DNA of 5,901 nucleotides, taken from assembly GCA_023422975.1 (NCBI GenBank), contig JAFAGF010000262.1, positions 1 through 5,901 of the forward strand. Reading direction: 5' to 3'. The notes beneath the pieces are model-generated. The model saw only the letters and a program-made list of their open reading frames with translations. It searched no databases and was not told the DNA's origin. Below, one piece after another: positions 5,669 to 5,901 of this stretch. This DNA is from Pseudomonadota bacterium (lineage in GTDB: Bacteria > Pseudomonadota > Gammaproteobacteria > Burkholderiales > Burkholderiaceae_C). The position numbers and the translations under genes were made by a program. The first letter of the stretch is position 1, and each line of letters begins with the position of its first letter.

Positions 5669-5901
5669 TTATTGCAAGGTTTCTTTGCTGCTTTTCGGTA
5701 ACGCCAAAGGCAGCACGGGCACGCCCTCTTCCAGCAGCTCCATCGCTTGCTGGGGCGTTGCTTGCCCGCGGATAGGACGCTCAGGCTCTTGCCCTTTGTG
5801 CATGCGCAAAGCTTCATCGGCAAATTTGTCGCCCACATCTTCGGTGCTGGCCACAATCTTGCGTGATGCTTCCAGCCATGCTGCTTGCAGGGCATGCAGC
5901 T
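5669..5901 (-). CDS. DUF1178 family protein, C-terminal part (partial)
   Basis: The gene enters from the right edge, and only its last 76 complete codons are visible (5899-5669, TAA stop). The family is usually around 150 residues, so this is about half. The reading begins LHALQAAWLEASRKIVASTE and continues through GDKFADEALRMHKGQEPERP, then IRGQAT and a Leu/Pro-rich end. These match the conserved C-terminal half of DUF1178 as I know it: the A-W-x-x-A-S-R-K-I helix, the EDVGDKFADEA stretch, and the E-x-x-I-R-G-Q-A motif. The Cys-containing N-terminal half, typical of the family, lies outside the window. The function is unknown. It is codirectional with the transporter operon, but 577 bases and a repeat element separate them, so a shared role is not indicated. 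A GTG at 5854 is an internal codon, not the start. Confidence 0.85.
   Translation of the reverse strand, partial: LHALQAAWLEASRKIVASTEDVGDKFADEALRMHKGQEPERPIRGQATPQQAMELLEEGVPVLPLALPKSSKETLQ

Noticed and set aside
5395..5775. Plus-strand open frame of 126 residues across the intergenic region
   Set aside because: It runs over the repeat element and antisense into the DUF1178 gene; no ribosome site or recognisable protein features.
5554..5895. Minus-strand open frame of 113 residues at the right edge
   Set aside because: It is out of frame with the DUF1178 reading, is rich in Cys, Trp and Lys without a pattern, and overlaps the recognised gene.

Overview
The window looks like a chromosomal segment of a betaproteobacterium, most likely Burkholderiales/Comamonadaceae. 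This is inferred from the moderately GC-rich coding style, the Burkholderiales-like sequence of the transporter proteins, a DUF1178 neighbour, and an intergenic repeat whose core resembles one I remember from Comamonadaceae genomes. All genes found lie on the minus strand, so the window reads right to left.

Layout in transcription order. (1) 5901-5669: the C-terminal half of a DUF1178 protein. (2) 5668-5092: a 577-bp gene-free stretch. It holds a 100-bp imperfect inverted repeat (5421-5520) and an AT-rich zone of short repeats and palindromes that probably contains the operon's control region. (3) 5091-1: one continuous transporter operon of the branched-chain amino acid (HAAT/Liv) ABC type: livG ATPase (4321-5091), livF ATPase (3611-4321, 1-bp overlap), two tandem paralogous periplasmic binding proteins (2362-3561 and 1006-2214), livH permease (38-922), and the first seven codons of what should be the second permease livM (22-1, running off the left edge).

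Together these genes encode a complete importer. Exported binding proteins capture a ligand in the periplasm, LivH and LivM form the membrane channel, and LivG and LivF drive transport with ATP. The ligand is not shown by the sequence; branched-chain amino acids are only the family default.

The system family is known. The unusual points are: ATPase genes first and two receptor genes in the middle of the operon; about 78% identity between the two receptors, with differences enriched near the predicted ligand loops and the C-terminus; an Arg in place of the Walker A Lys in LivF; a GC-rich hairpin just after each receptor stop codon; strong ribosome sites on the receptors but none visible on livH; and an operator-like tandem repeat with alternative pairing in the leader. 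I see no wholly new system, RNA gene, CRISPR array or insertion sequence.
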